From Streptomyces diastaticus subsp. diastaticus (lineage in GTDB: Bacteria; Actinomycetota; Actinomycetes; Streptomycetales; Streptomycetaceae), in NCBI RefSeq assembly GCF_011170125.1, contig NZ_BLLN01000002.1:398501-462500 (forward strand): 64,000 bases of DNA, in the 5' to 3' direction. The position numbers and the translations under genes were made by a program. Below are positions 36,019-44,256 of this stretch, piece by piece. Numbering within the stretch: position 1 is the stretch's first letter; each line of letters starts with the position of its first letter. The notes beneath the pieces were generated by a model. That model was given only the letters and a program-made list of their open reading frames with translations, ran no database searches and was not told where the DNA came from.

Positions 36019-37347
36019 TCACCAGGCCGGTGCGGGACCGGCCCCGGGCAGCGGCACACCTCTGAGCTGCGGCCCTCTGGCGGGCCCGTTGACGTGGAAC
36101 GCCTTCCGGACGGCGGCGGCGCCGGTGACCGCGGTCGCCGGGGTGACGGAGTGGTCGACGGGGTCGGGCGGCAGGTCGCCGTAGCGGGCCAGCTCGCGGC
36201 GGCAGGCGCGGCACAGGCCCGGCTGGAACATGGGCGCGGCGCAGTTGGTGCAGGCCGGCCGGGAGGCGGGGCGGGGTTTCGGGGGCCGTGGGGCGGGCTT
36301 CTTGCGGCGCAGCCGGTCGGCGACCAGGGCGGCGGCCGCGTGCACCCGGTCCGGGAGGCCGCTGGTCAACGCGTGGAACACGGACGCCTCGTCGGCGCCG
36401 ACCGCGAACCACTCGTCCAGCAGCGGCGCCAGTTCGCGCGCCTCGTCGGCCCCGAGTGTCAGCCGCCGGTCCCGCAGACCGAGCCGGGACAGCACCTCGG
36501 CGCTCCCGGTGAGGGGTTCCTCGCGGCGAGGGCGCTGCGGCGCGTCTGCGGGGTCGGGGGGCGGCATCTGGCCCTCGGCCGCCTCGGCGGTCTCCCAGGC
36601 GATCGGCGGGGCCTCCAGGGGCGTCGCCGGGCTCGTCGCGGCCGTCGGCGCCGACGCGGTGGAGACCGGTTCCGCGCCGCGGGCGCCGTCCGGCCCGCGG
36701 GGCGCGGGGACGAGGCGCGCCGGACCCACCGGGTCCGAGGCCGGTGCCGGTGCCGGGCCCGAGTCCCGCGCGAGGCCCTGGCCCCGCGGCTCGGTCCGCC
36801 GCTCCCGCGGCTCCGCCTCCGCTCCCGCGCGGCCCCGCTGCCTGCGCCGCCCACCGGGACCGGCGCTCTCGGCGCCGTGCGCTCCGGGGGAGGGGACTCC
36901 CAGGGTGGGGGGTCTTGTACTCCCCGTCTTGCCCGTATGGGTATGGCCGGAGCCGCCGTCGCGCGGTTCACCGGAGTCCGGGTTCCCGCGCAGCGGCCCG
37001 CGGGCCGCTGCGGCCTCCGGTACGCCTGGCAGCCCCGGTACACCCGGCTCGTCGACGTACGGCACGTCGAAGACCTCGTAGTGGGTGGAGAGGCGGCCGG
37101 CCGGGCCCCGGCTCCTGACCCGGCGGAGGTACCTGGTCTCCTCCAGCTGCCGCAGGGCGGCCGCCACCCGGTCTCGCCCCTCGTCGCGCAGTCCGGCGAG
37201 TTGGCGTACCGAGGTCCTGCTGCCGTCAGGGAGCCCGAGGAGGTACGTGAGGATGCCCGCCGCCGTCCACGAAAGGCGCTTGTCGCGCGCCGTGGCGTTG
37301 GGAAGAGTGGTGAAAGCGCGCTTGGGCGCGCTACGGTGAATACGCAT
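36019..37347 (-). CDS. Helix-turn-helix protein with C-terminal zinc ribbon
   Basis: A 442-aa putative DNA-binding protein. The N-terminal winged helix starts MRIHRSAPKRAFTTLPNATA, with LSWTAAGILTYLLGLPDGSRT and RVAAALRQLEETRYLRRVRS as its recognition region. A long proline/alanine-rich linker follows, then a helical segment (ADEASVFHALTSGLPDRVHAA) and a CTNCAAPMFQPGLCRACRREL ribbon with two CxxC pairs. Many streptomycete genomes have several such proteins; I do not know the function. The 5' leader overlaps a candidate antisense RNA. Probably transcribed alone. Confidence 0.8.
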   Translation of the reverse strand: MRIHRSAPKRAFTTLPNATARDKRLSWTAAGILTYLLGLPDGSRTSVRQLAGLRDEGRDRVAAALRQLEETRYLRRVRSRGPAGRLSTHYEVFDVPYVDEPGVPGLPGVPEAAAARGPLRGNPDSGEPRDGGSGHTHTGKTGSTRPPTLGVPSPGAHGAESAGPGGRRRQRGRAGAEAEPRERRTEPRGQGLARDSGPAPAPASDPVGPARLVPAPRGPDGARGAEPVSTASAPTAATSPATPLEAPPIAWETAEAAEGQMPPPDPADAPQRPRREEPLTGSAEVLSRLGLRDRRLTLGADEARELAPLLDEWFAVGADEASVFHALTSGLPDRVHAAAALVADRLRRKKPAPRPPKPRPASRPACTNCAAPMFQPGLCRACRRELARYGDLPPDPVDHSVTPATAVTGAAAVRKAFHVNGPARGPQLRGVPLPGAGPAPAW

Positions 37348-37436
37348 TCGGGAAGGTCTGTTCCTGATGTCATGACGGCAGGGAGCGGCAACTCCCGTGT
37401 TCGTCCGCCCCCGTGTGCTGCGCACCGGGGGCTTTT
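37340..37436 (+). ncRNA. Candidate small RNA antisense to the HTH gene leader
   Basis: The + strand carries successive small hairpins (GGAA-GGTCTG-TTCC; GGGAG-CGGCAA-CTCCC at 37381-37396) and then a terminator-like hairpin, GCCCCCG (37407-37413) with CGGGGGC (37426-37432), directly followed by TTTT. No protein gene on the + strand ends here, so a terminator needs another explanation. The 5' end and promoter are guesses. Not matched by me to a known RNA family. Confidence 0.35.
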
Positions 37437-37537
37437 CCTGTGAGCGGGCATATGCGCCGCTCGACGGCGACTCTATGTGCCGCCAAAAGGGCGAAGGCAA
37501 GTCCGAACAGGTATTTCGGGCCCGCACAGACGGATAT

Positions 37538-38011
37538 TCACTCTCCCGGGTGAGACACGGGTGCCGAGTGGTTCTCCTCCAGGTCGTCGAGCACCCCCAG
37601 GTCACCCGCCGCCCACGCCAGCAGGGTGCTCCGCAGCAGCAGAGGGTGGACCAGATCGCCGCCTGAGCCGGGCTGGTGCCGCCATTTCAGCGGCCAGGTC
37701 CAGCCGCTCAGCGCCGGTACGGGAATGAACGCGATGCGCCCGGACTCGCCCGTCAGCCGTGTCACCCCGTCCGGCCAGCTCCGGTGTCCCGTCGAGCCGA
37801 CCGGGACCAGGAAGTACACCGCCCGCCGGCCCCTGACCTCCTCGACCACGGGGCCCGGCTCGCCCAGGGTCATCTGCGCCATGGCCTCGGCGATCAGCCG
37901 TCCGGCGCCCCCGTCCATCCGGACAGCGTCGAACCGCACGCCCGCTTTGCGCAGCTGGACGCCGCAGGAGGGCACCCAGTCCAGTTCCGTCGCGTGACTT
38001 TCCGTATTCAT
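37538..38011 (-). CDS. Conserved streptomycete hypothetical protein
   Basis: A 157-aa protein beginning MNTESHATELDWVPSCGVQL. It shows an alternation of strands and helices with RRAVYFLVPVGS, GRIAFIPVPALSGWTWPLKW and HPLLLRSTLLAWAAG. No signal peptide or membrane segment. The style and the position just upstream of the HTH/zinc-ribbon gene recur in other streptomycetes, and some relatives are annotated near primase-like domains, but I cannot assign a function. ATG 38011, weak ribosome-binding site. Confidence 0.65.
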   Translation of the reverse strand: MNTESHATELDWVPSCGVQLRKAGVRFDAVRMDGGAGRLIAEAMAQMTLGEPGPVVEEVRGRRAVYFLVPVGSTGHRSWPDGVTRLTGESGRIAFIPVPALSGWTWPLKWRHQPGSGGDLVHPLLLRSTLLAWAAGDLGVLDDLEENHSAPVSHPGE

Positions 38012-38180
38012 AGGACCAGTGAAGTACCCCGGCAGGACCGTTTCCATGACTCTCTGTCGCTGTTCGCCACCCCGGAAATCTCGCACGAGCGTCACGGGAC
38101 CACTTGAGTCCTCTTCCGTTCGGAGATGACCGTTTCGCCGGGCGAAGAGCGTCCGGCCGTGAGAAGAACACGACCGGGGC

Positions 38181-38873
38181 TCAGCGGACGGCGGGGCCGG
38201 CCAGTTCCTCGATGAGAGCGAGCGAATCGGCGTTGTAGGCCGCGATGATCGCCTGGGCCTCGGCGTGGCGCTGCTGGGTGAGGGCGTCGATCAAGGCCCC
38301 GTGGCCGGTCCACAGACGGCCGCGCAGGTCGCCGTGGCGGCGCAGGTAGGGGACGGAGCAGACCCACGACTGCAGGCGCAGGCGGTAGGCGAAGTCGGAG
38401 AGATAGGGGTTGCCGAAGAGGGCGCAGAGTTCCTGCCAGAACCGCAGGTCGTAGCCGATGAGGACGTTGAGGTCCCCGGCGGAGGCGGCCCGGGCGCACT
38501 CCTCGCCCCGGCGCCGCACGGCGAGGTAGCGGCCCGGATCGGCGGGGGCGTGGTGGCCGAGCCCGCTGAACATGGCGTCGGCGATCAGCCCCCGGGCCTC
38601 GACCATGGCCCGGTAGTCGGTGACCGAGAACTCGTGCACGCGGAAGCCGCGGTGCTGGACGGAGTCGAGCAGCCCCTGCGCGGACAGATCGACCAGCGCC
38701 TCGCGAACCGGGGTGGCGGAGACCCCGTACTGCTCGGCGATCTCCTTGACGGTGAACTCCTGGCCGGGGCGCAGCCGTCCGGCGAGGACCTCGTCACGCA
38801 GCGCACCGGCGATCTGCTGGCGCAGCGTGGAGCGGGTGACGGCGTGGACGCTGTTCCCGCGCGTCGCGCACAT
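38181..38873 (-). CDS. GntR family transcriptional regulator (FCD/FadR subfamily)
   Basis: A 230-aa regulator. The winged-helix domain reads LRQQIAGALRDEVLAGRLRPGQEFTVKEIAEQYGVSATPVREALVDLSAQGLL, followed by the FCD all-helical ligand domain with DYRAMVEARGLIADAM, VLIGYDLRFWQELCALFGN and HGALIDALTQQRHAEAQAI. The conserved Asp/His positions bind a metal and an organic acid in this subfamily. ATG 38873 has AAGGAC upstream. The neighbouring class III aminotransferase, same direction, lies on the other side of the parS site, so a regulatory link is only possible, not shown. Confidence 0.9.
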   Translation of the reverse strand: MCATRGNSVHAVTRSTLRQQIAGALRDEVLAGRLRPGQEFTVKEIAEQYGVSATPVREALVDLSAQGLLDSVQHRGFRVHEFSVTDYRAMVEARGLIADAMFSGLGHHAPADPGRYLAVRRRGEECARAASAGDLNVLIGYDLRFWQELCALFGNPYLSDFAYRLRLQSWVCSVPYLRRHGDLRGRLWTGHGALIDALTQQRHAEAQAIIAAYNADSLALIEELAGPAVR

Positions 38874-39036
38874 CTGCCTGTCCTTCCCGTTCGCGGTCGC
38901 GTATGAGCACGTCAGCCTACGCGCTACGGGAGCCGGGAGCGCCGCGCGTGCGGCGGGAAACGGCTCGGCCGGGGGCCGGCCGGGATCGGCTCCGGCCGGC
39001 GCGGGCCGGGCGACGCCTCCCCTGGGGCCACGGAGG

Positions 39037-39068
39037 GTGACCGATGTTTCACGTGAAACATCGGTCAC
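39037..39068. promoter_or_regulatory. parS centromere-like ParB binding site in a 32-bp palindrome
   Basis: The 16-mer TGTTTCACGTGAAACA at 39045-39060 is the ParB-binding parS consensus. Here the symmetry extends perfectly to 32 bp (39037-39068) with GTGACCGA/TCGGTCAC arms. It lies in the gap between the aminotransferase and GntR genes. parS sites mark the origin-proximal chromosome core of streptomycetes. Confidence 0.93.
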
Positions 39069-39107
39069 TTTCCGTGTGCGAGGTCGCCCCCGCCGGGGCG
39101 GGATCCG

Positions 39108-40502
39108 TCAGACGGTGTGTTCGTCGGCGACACTCAGCGCCTCGTCGAGGGCGGCGAAGCCCTCCTTCAGCTCCTCCTCCGTGACGGTGCACGGCGGCAC
39201 GACGTGGGTCCGGTTCATGTTGATGAACGGCCACAGACCGCGCTTCTTGGCGGCGGCGCCGAAGGCGGCCATCGGCGCGTTGGCCTCGCCGGTGGCGTTG
39301 TACGGCACCAGGGGCTCACGCGTCTCGCGGTCCTTGACCAGTTCCAGCGCCCAGAACATGCCGACGCCCCGGACCTCACCCACGCTCGGGTGACGCTCGG
39401 CGAGGCGGCGCAGCTCCGGCTCGACCACCTCGGTACCCAGGCGCGCGGCGTTCTCGACCACGCCCTCCTCGTCCATCACCTTCAGCGTGGCGACGGCGGC
39501 GGCGCAGGCCAGGGGGTGACCGGAGTAGGTCAGGCCGCCCGGATAGGGGCGCTTGGCGAAGGTCTCGGCGATCTTGCCGCTGATCGCGACGCCGCCGAGC
39601 GGGACGTACCCGGAGTTGACGCCCTTGGCGAAGGTCATCAGGTCGGGCACCACGTCGTAGTGGTCGGCGGCGAACCAGGTGCCGGCCCGGCCGAATCCGG
39701 CCATGACCTCGTCCAGGATGAAGACGATGCCGTACCGGTCGCAGAGCTCGCGGACGCCCTGGAGGTAGCCGGGCGGCGGCGTCATGATGCCCGCGGTACC
39801 GGGGATGGTCTCCAGGATGATCGCGGCGATGGTCTGCGGGCCCTCGTAGGCGAGGGTCGACTCCAGGTGGGCGAGGGCGCGTTCGCACTCCTGCGCCTCG
39901 TTCTCCGCGTAGAACGGCGAGCGGTACAGGAAGGGGGCCCAGAAGTGGACGACCCCGGCGCTGCCGCTGTCGGAGGCCCAGCGACGAGGGTCGCCGGTGA
40001 GGTTGATCGCGGCGGCGGTGGAGCCGTGGTACGAGCGGTAGGCGCTCAGCACCTTGGTGCGGCCGGTGTGGACACGTGCCATCCGTACGGCGTTCTCCAC
40101 GGCCTCGGCGCCGCCGTTGGTGAAGAAGATCTTGTCGAGGTCGCCCGGGGTCCGCTCGGCGATCAGCCGGGCCGCCTCGGACCGTGCCTCGACGGCGAAG
40201 GCGGGGGCGAAGGTGGCCAGCCGGCCCGCCTGCTCCTGGATCGCCGCGACCACCTTGGGGTGCTGGTAGCCGATGTTGGTGAAGACCAGGCCGCTGGAGA
40301 AGTCGAGGAAGCGGTTGCCTTCGTAGTCCCAGAAGTACGACCCCTGCGCGCCGGCCACGGCGAGCGGGTCGATCAGATCCTGCGCGGACCACGAATGGAA
40401 CACATGCGCCCGGTCGGCGGCCTTGACGGCGGCACCGGTCTGCGGGTCGGGCTCGGGGAGCTCCGGGAGGGGGGAGCCGTGCTGGCTGGACTGAGGGGTC
40501 AT
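39108..40502 (-). CDS. Class III PLP-dependent aminotransferase
   Basis: A 464-aa omega-transaminase-type enzyme. Visible are FWDYEGNRFLDFSSGLVFTNIGYQHP, the PLP phosphate-binding turn FFTNGGAEAVENAVRMAR, YRSYHGSTAAAINLTGDPRR, the PLP-nitrogen Asp in FILDEVMAGFGRAG, and the Schiff-base Lys in MTFAKGVNSGYVPLGG. Close relatives are annotated as beta-alanine, taurine or putrescine pyruvate transaminases, so the amino donor is undecided. ATG 40502 has no ribosome-binding site and may be leaderless. A short CGCCCC/GGGGCG hairpin (39085-39100) follows the gene. Confidence 0.9.
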   Translation of the reverse strand: MTPQSSQHGSPLPELPEPDPQTGAAVKAADRAHVFHSWSAQDLIDPLAVAGAQGSYFWDYEGNRFLDFSSGLVFTNIGYQHPKVVAAIQEQAGRLATFAPAFAVEARSEAARLIAERTPGDLDKIFFTNGGAEAVENAVRMARVHTGRTKVLSAYRSYHGSTAAAINLTGDPRRWASDSGSAGVVHFWAPFLYRSPFYAENEAQECERALAHLESTLAYEGPQTIAAIILETIPGTAGIMTPPPGYLQGVRELCDRYGIVFILDEVMAGFGRAGTWFAADHYDVVPDLMTFAKGVNSGYVPLGGVAISGKIAETFAKRPYPGGLTYSGHPLACAAAVATLKVMDEEGVVENAARLGTEVVEPELRRLAERHPSVGEVRGVGMFWALELVKDRETREPLVPYNATGEANAPMAAFGAAAKKRGLWPFINMNRTHVVPPCTVTEEELKEGFAALDEALSVADEHTV

Positions 40503-40649
40503 GCCCACAGGCTAAGAGCGAGGTGCGTGGTCGGGGAATGGGCGGTGTGTCTGGTGCCGGAAGCCGGGGGCGACAGGTTGTCGGGGGCGGGCGCGCCGGA
40601 GGCGGCCGGGAAGCCCCGCCGCGCCGCCTGCCCGGGCGGACGTGCCGGG

Positions 40650-41735
40650 TCAGCCGCGGTTCCGGGCCACCTCGAGCGCGGCCGTCGTCCGTGCCTCGTC
40701 GAAGGCGTCCACCGGGTCCCGGCCCCCCTTGCGCCACGGCTCGGCCCCGCACCAGGGCCCGATCGCGCGGAACACCGGCAGCGCGGCCCCGTACATCCCG
40801 CACCGCGTCAGGTGATACGCGAGAAGGTGGCGCAGGCCGGGCAGGCGCGGGTCGGTCTCGGGGACGGTGGCGAGCCCGCGGGCCACGATCAGCAGCATCT
40901 CCTTGTCCTCCGCCGTGGTCGGCAGCCCGCGCCGGCCCCGCTGCGCCTCGGCCTCGTCCAGCGCGTGCAGGTAGACGCCGCAGAGCACGCTGCCGGGTGG
41001 GGCCAGGGCCAGGGTGTCCCCGGCGAACCGCCCCATCAGTTCCTGCGAGCCGTGCCACTTGGGGGCCCAGTACTGGAGCGCCTGGAGGTGGCCGGCCCAG
41101 TGATGAGGGGCGCGGGCCCGCAGTTCCTCGAAGAGGCGGGAGAACTGGCCGTGGTCGTAGTCGAGGGCGCGGGCCGCCGTCACCATCACGACCCACGGAC
41201 CGGGGTCGTCGGGGGCCAGTCCGGACGCCTCGTGGGCGGCCTTCATCGCGTCGGGGAGCATCCGCCGGAAGGTGGCCATGTCCGCCGGGGAGACCTGGTC
41301 GGCGTAGGCGCCGCCCCGGATCGACCAGGCCCGGTGCAGCAGCAGCCCGGCCCGCACGGTGGCGGCGTCGCCGCTCTCCGGCCGCGCCTCGCGCCACCGT
41401 TGGAGCCAGTCGTCGTCCTCCTGGGCCAGTTCCCGGAGGAGTTCGACGCGTGACCAGCGTTCGTCCCAGTCCTCCCCGGCCGCCTCCACGTAGGCGGCGG
41501 CCTGCTTCCACTCGCCCCGGCGGGCGGCGAGGACGACCTCCGCCACGGTCTCGCGACCGGGGTCGGCACGGTGGGGCCCGGCACGGCCGGGGTCCAGCTC
41601 CGCACGGGGCACCAGGCCGTGCCGGGCGGGGTCGAACGCCGCCCGCTTCCGGGAACGGCGTATCCAGGAGACCATGGAGGCCGCGCCGAGACCGGCGGCC
41701 GCGAGGGCGAAGATGCTGATCACCCGCGAGATCAT
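40650..41735 (-). CDS. Membrane-anchored helical-repeat hypothetical protein
   Basis: A 361-aa protein with one N-terminal hydrophobic segment (VISIFALAAAGLGAASMVSWI), then a long alpha-helical region rich in Trp and Ala. Its A-E-V-V-L-A-A-R-R-G-E-W-K-Q-A-A-A-Y-V style units and HHWAGHLQALQYWAPKWHGS look like TPR-type helical hairpins. I know similar streptomycete proteins only as hypotheticals. Start taken as ATG 41735. Divergent from the Ser/Thr kinase gene; a role as an envelope scaffold is a guess. Confidence 0.72.
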   Translation of the reverse strand: MISRVISIFALAAAGLGAASMVSWIRRSRKRAAFDPARHGLVPRAELDPGRAGPHRADPGRETVAEVVLAARRGEWKQAAAYVEAAGEDWDERWSRVELLRELAQEDDDWLQRWREARPESGDAATVRAGLLLHRAWSIRGGAYADQVSPADMATFRRMLPDAMKAAHEASGLAPDDPGPWVVMVTAARALDYDHGQFSRLFEELRARAPHHWAGHLQALQYWAPKWHGSQELMGRFAGDTLALAPPGSVLCGVYLHALDEAEAQRGRRGLPTTAEDKEMLLIVARGLATVPETDPRLPGLRHLLAYHLTRCGMYGAALPVFRAIGPWCGAEPWRKGGRDPVDAFDEARTTAALEVARNRG

Positions 41736-41892
41736 GACGCCACGCGCCCCTCGCGGCAAGGGGATGCGCCGCCCGCCCCCGCCTTTCGTCCCGGTCCGGA
41801 CACGAAGCGTGGCGGCCCGGGCGCGAGCGCGGGCCCGCCGACTATCCTCCGGACCGGTGGCAGACGCGGGTTACGGGGGAGGCGGCGCCGCG

Positions 41893-43812
41893 ATGGAACA
41901 ACTCGGTCCTGAGGACCCGCACCACATAGGGGCGTACCGCCTCCAGGCCCGCCTGGGCGCGGGCGGCATGGGCCAGGTCTATCTGGCCCGCTCCGACCGG
42001 GGGCGCACCGTCGCGGTGAAGCTGGTCCGCCGGGAACTGGCCGAACGGGCGGAGTTCCGCGACCGGTTCCGCAAGGAGGTCGCCGCGGCGCGACGGGTCG
42101 GCGGCGCCTGGACGGCCCCCGTCCTCGACGCCGACACCGAGGCCGAGGTGCCGTGGCTGGCCACCGGCTACGTCGCGGGCCCCTCCCTCCAGTCGGTGGT
42201 CACCTCGCACCACGGCCCGCTCCCCGAGCGCTCGGTCCGCATCCTGGCGGCCGGGCTCGCCCACGCCCTCAAGGACATCCACGCCGCGGGCCTCATCCAC
42301 CGCGACCTCAAGCCGTCCAACGTCCTCGTCACCCTCGACGGCCCGCGCGTCATCGACTTCGGCATCGCCCGCGCCCTGGAGACCACCGCCGACGCCGACC
42401 TCACCCGGACCGGCGCCGTCGTCGGCTCCCCGGGCTTCATGGCCCCCGAACAGGTGCGCGGCGACCGCGTCACCCCGGCCGCGGACGTGTTCTGCCTCGG
42501 CTCGGTCCTCACCTACGCGGCCACCGGCACACTGCCCTTCGGCACGGCCGGCAGCGGCGTCCACGCCCTGATGTACCGCATCGCCCAGGAGCCGCCCGAC
42601 CTGGCGGAGGTCCCCGAGAGCCTCCGGGAACTCATCGGTGCCTGCCTCGCCAAGGACCCCGGGGCCCGCCCCACCCCCGACCGCCTGCTCGCCCTGACCG
42701 GCGCCGACGACACCGTCAGCGGCGGCAAGGCCCTCGACCCGTGGCTCCCCGGCGGCCTCGTCGCCCAACTCGGGCGCCACGCGGTCCGCCTGCTGGACCG
42801 GGAGGACCCGCAGAGCGACCCCGCGCCGGGACCCGCCGCGGCCGCCGCCCCCGCCGGGCCGCCCGCCTCCGGAGAGGCCGCCGAGGCGGGCACGCCCGCC
42901 TCGTCCGAGGCCCCGGCCGCGCCCGTCCCGCCCGATCCCGCCGCCCCCGGCACGCCCCCGCCCGGCGGCGTCAGCCACCTCCCCACGGTCGTCGTCGGCC
43001 CCACGCCGCCGCCTCCGCCGCCACCGGCCGCCCAGCCCCAGGCGGCCCCGCCCCGGACCCCGGCCCCGGCCCCGGCCCCGGCCCCGGCCCCGGCCCCGGC
43101 GCACGCCTACGTCCAGCCGCACCCCGCCTACGGCTACCCCGGGCCCCACCAGCACCCGGAGCCGGCCCCGACCCCGCCGTACGGACCTGCCCCGCTCCCC
43201 GCTCCCGCGCGTGACCGGGGCCCGACGATCCTGCTGCTGGTGGTGGCCCTGCTCGTCGCCCTCGGCGCCGGCGCCGGGGTCTACGCCTTCCTCCGCGGCG
43301 GGGACGACGTGGCGAACGATCCGAAGCAGCCCTCCCCCACCGCCTCCGCCGGCCCGGGCGGCGCCCCGGCCCCGGTCGAGCGGCCGCCCTCCGGCGACGA
43401 CGGCAGCGACGACGGCGACGACGGCGACGACGGCGATGGCGACGGCGACGGCGACGGCGAGACGATCCCCGCCGCCTTCCTGGGTACCTGGTCCACCACC
43501 ATCGGCGCCTCCGACGACCGCCGCCTCACCCTCCAGCAGGGCGCGGTCGGTGACACGGTGCTCTCGCTGACCGCGACCGGCCCCCTCAAGGGCGGTACCG
43601 GCTCCTACCGGTGCGTCTTCCAGGCGGAGCTGACCGCCGCGCCCGGCACGCGCGGGCCGGTGCGCGTCGGCCCGTCGCGGGTGGTGGTCGGCGAGCCGGT
43701 GACCTCGTGCAGCGTGGGCGAGTCCACCACGCTGACCCTGCACGGCGACGGCCGCCTCACCCGCGTCAACGACGCGACGGGGGAGTCGCTCACCTACACC
43801 AAGGTGGGATGA
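41893..43812 (+). CDS. Membrane serine/threonine protein kinase (PknB-like)
   Basis: A 639-aa Hanks-type kinase. The kinase domain spans about residues 14-275: glycine loop LGAGGMGQVY, catalytic VAVKLV with Lys43, HRDLKPSNV with Asp138, DFG at Asp155, GSPGFMAPEQ in the activation segment, and ADVFCLGSVL. A Pro/Ala-rich linker follows with a long PAPAPA run, then one membrane helix near 445-465 (ILLLVVALLVALGAGAGVYAFL), an acidic Asp/Gly repeat, and a small extracytoplasmic beta domain with two cysteines instead of PASTA repeats. ATG 41893 behind GGGGGAGG. The outside ligand and substrates are unknown. Confidence 0.93.
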   Translation: MEQLGPEDPHHIGAYRLQARLGAGGMGQVYLARSDRGRTVAVKLVRRELAERAEFRDRFRKEVAAARRVGGAWTAPVLDADTEAEVPWLATGYVAGPSLQSVVTSHHGPLPERSVRILAAGLAHALKDIHAAGLIHRDLKPSNVLVTLDGPRVIDFGIARALETTADADLTRTGAVVGSPGFMAPEQVRGDRVTPAADVFCLGSVLTYAATGTLPFGTAGSGVHALMYRIAQEPPDLAEVPESLRELIGACLAKDPGARPTPDRLLALTGADDTVSGGKALDPWLPGGLVAQLGRHAVRLLDREDPQSDPAPGPAAAAAPAGPPASGEAAEAGTPASSEAPAAPVPPDPAAPGTPPPGGVSHLPTVVVGPTPPPPPPPAAQPQAAPPRTPAPAPAPAPAPAPAHAYVQPHPAYGYPGPHQHPEPAPTPPYGPAPLPAPARDRGPTILLLVVALLVALGAGAGVYAFLRGGDDVANDPKQPSPTASAGPGGAPAPVERPPSGDDGSDDGDDGDDGDGDGDGDGETIPAAFLGTWSTTIGASDDRRLTLQQGAVGDTVLSLTATGPLKGGTGSYRCVFQAELTAAPGTRGPVRVGPSRVVVGEPVTSCSVGESTTLTLHGDGRLTRVNDATGESLTYTKVG

Positions 43813-43816
43813 GCGC

Positions 43817-43850
43817 GGCCGGCCGGCCGGGCTCGCCGACCGGCCGGCCC
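43817..43850. terminator. Stem-loop between convergent kinase and RiPP-locus genes
   Basis: GGCCGGCCGG-type arms (43817-43830 and 43840-43850) around a GCTCGCCGA loop, directly after the kinase stop and about 23 bases from the opposite stop. It can act in both directions. Confidence 0.6.
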
Positions 43851-43872
43851 GAGGCCCGGCGGACTCGGGACG

Positions 43873-44253
43873 TCAGGCGGACTCCCCGGCCCGCCCGCCC
43901 TTGCGGAAACTCCATCCGGTGTTGAGGCAGGCCTCCGCGAGTGGCTCGAAATAACCCTCCGGGTGACCGAGTTCGGCGGCCAGTTCGTCCCAACGGTGCT
44001 CGACCACGTACGCCTTGCAGCGGTCGCAGGCGAACCACTGCTGGGATTCGTGGCGGATCTTCTGCCGCGTGCCCTGCTCGTCGGTGACCCGCCAGAAGTG
44101 GACGGACTTGACCGGGAACATCAGGGTGAGGGGGCGGGACGAGTCCCAGCAGAGGGTGCAGTCGCGGGGCGTCCACGTCCGCTCGGGGGACAGGTCGTCG
44201 AAGTAGCCCATGGGCGCAGGGTACTCGCGGTCCCCGGGCAGTCGTCCCGCCAT
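43873..44253 (-). CDS. Small Cys-rich protein coupled to the ATP-grasp RiPP genes
   Basis: A 126-aa soluble protein. Two CxxC pairs, RDCTLCWDS (about residues 31-39) and WFACDRCKAYVVEH (about 73-86), suggest one zinc site. Between them lies a beta-rich stretch with many aromatics (SVHFWRVTDEQ), and after them an amphipathic helix (RWDELAAELGHPEGYFEPLAEA). ATG 44253 lies three bases after the maturase stop (TGAGTGATG), so translation is coupled. I do not recognise the family. The position argues for a role in processing, binding or immunity of the RiPP, but it could be a passenger. A later ATG (MGYFDD) is an alternative start. Confidence 0.7.
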   Translation of the reverse strand: MAGRLPGDREYPAPMGYFDDLSPERTWTPRDCTLCWDSSRPLTLMFPVKSVHFWRVTDEQGTRQKIRHESQQWFACDRCKAYVVEHRWDELAAELGHPEGYFEPLAEACLNTGWSFRKGGRAGESA

Positions 44254-44256
44254 CAC

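Noticed and set aside
40523..41719. Long Arg/Pro-rich frames on the plus strand over the helical-repeat gene
   Set aside because: Shadow of the real minus-strand gene, which has Trp/Ala helical repeats and a membrane anchor.
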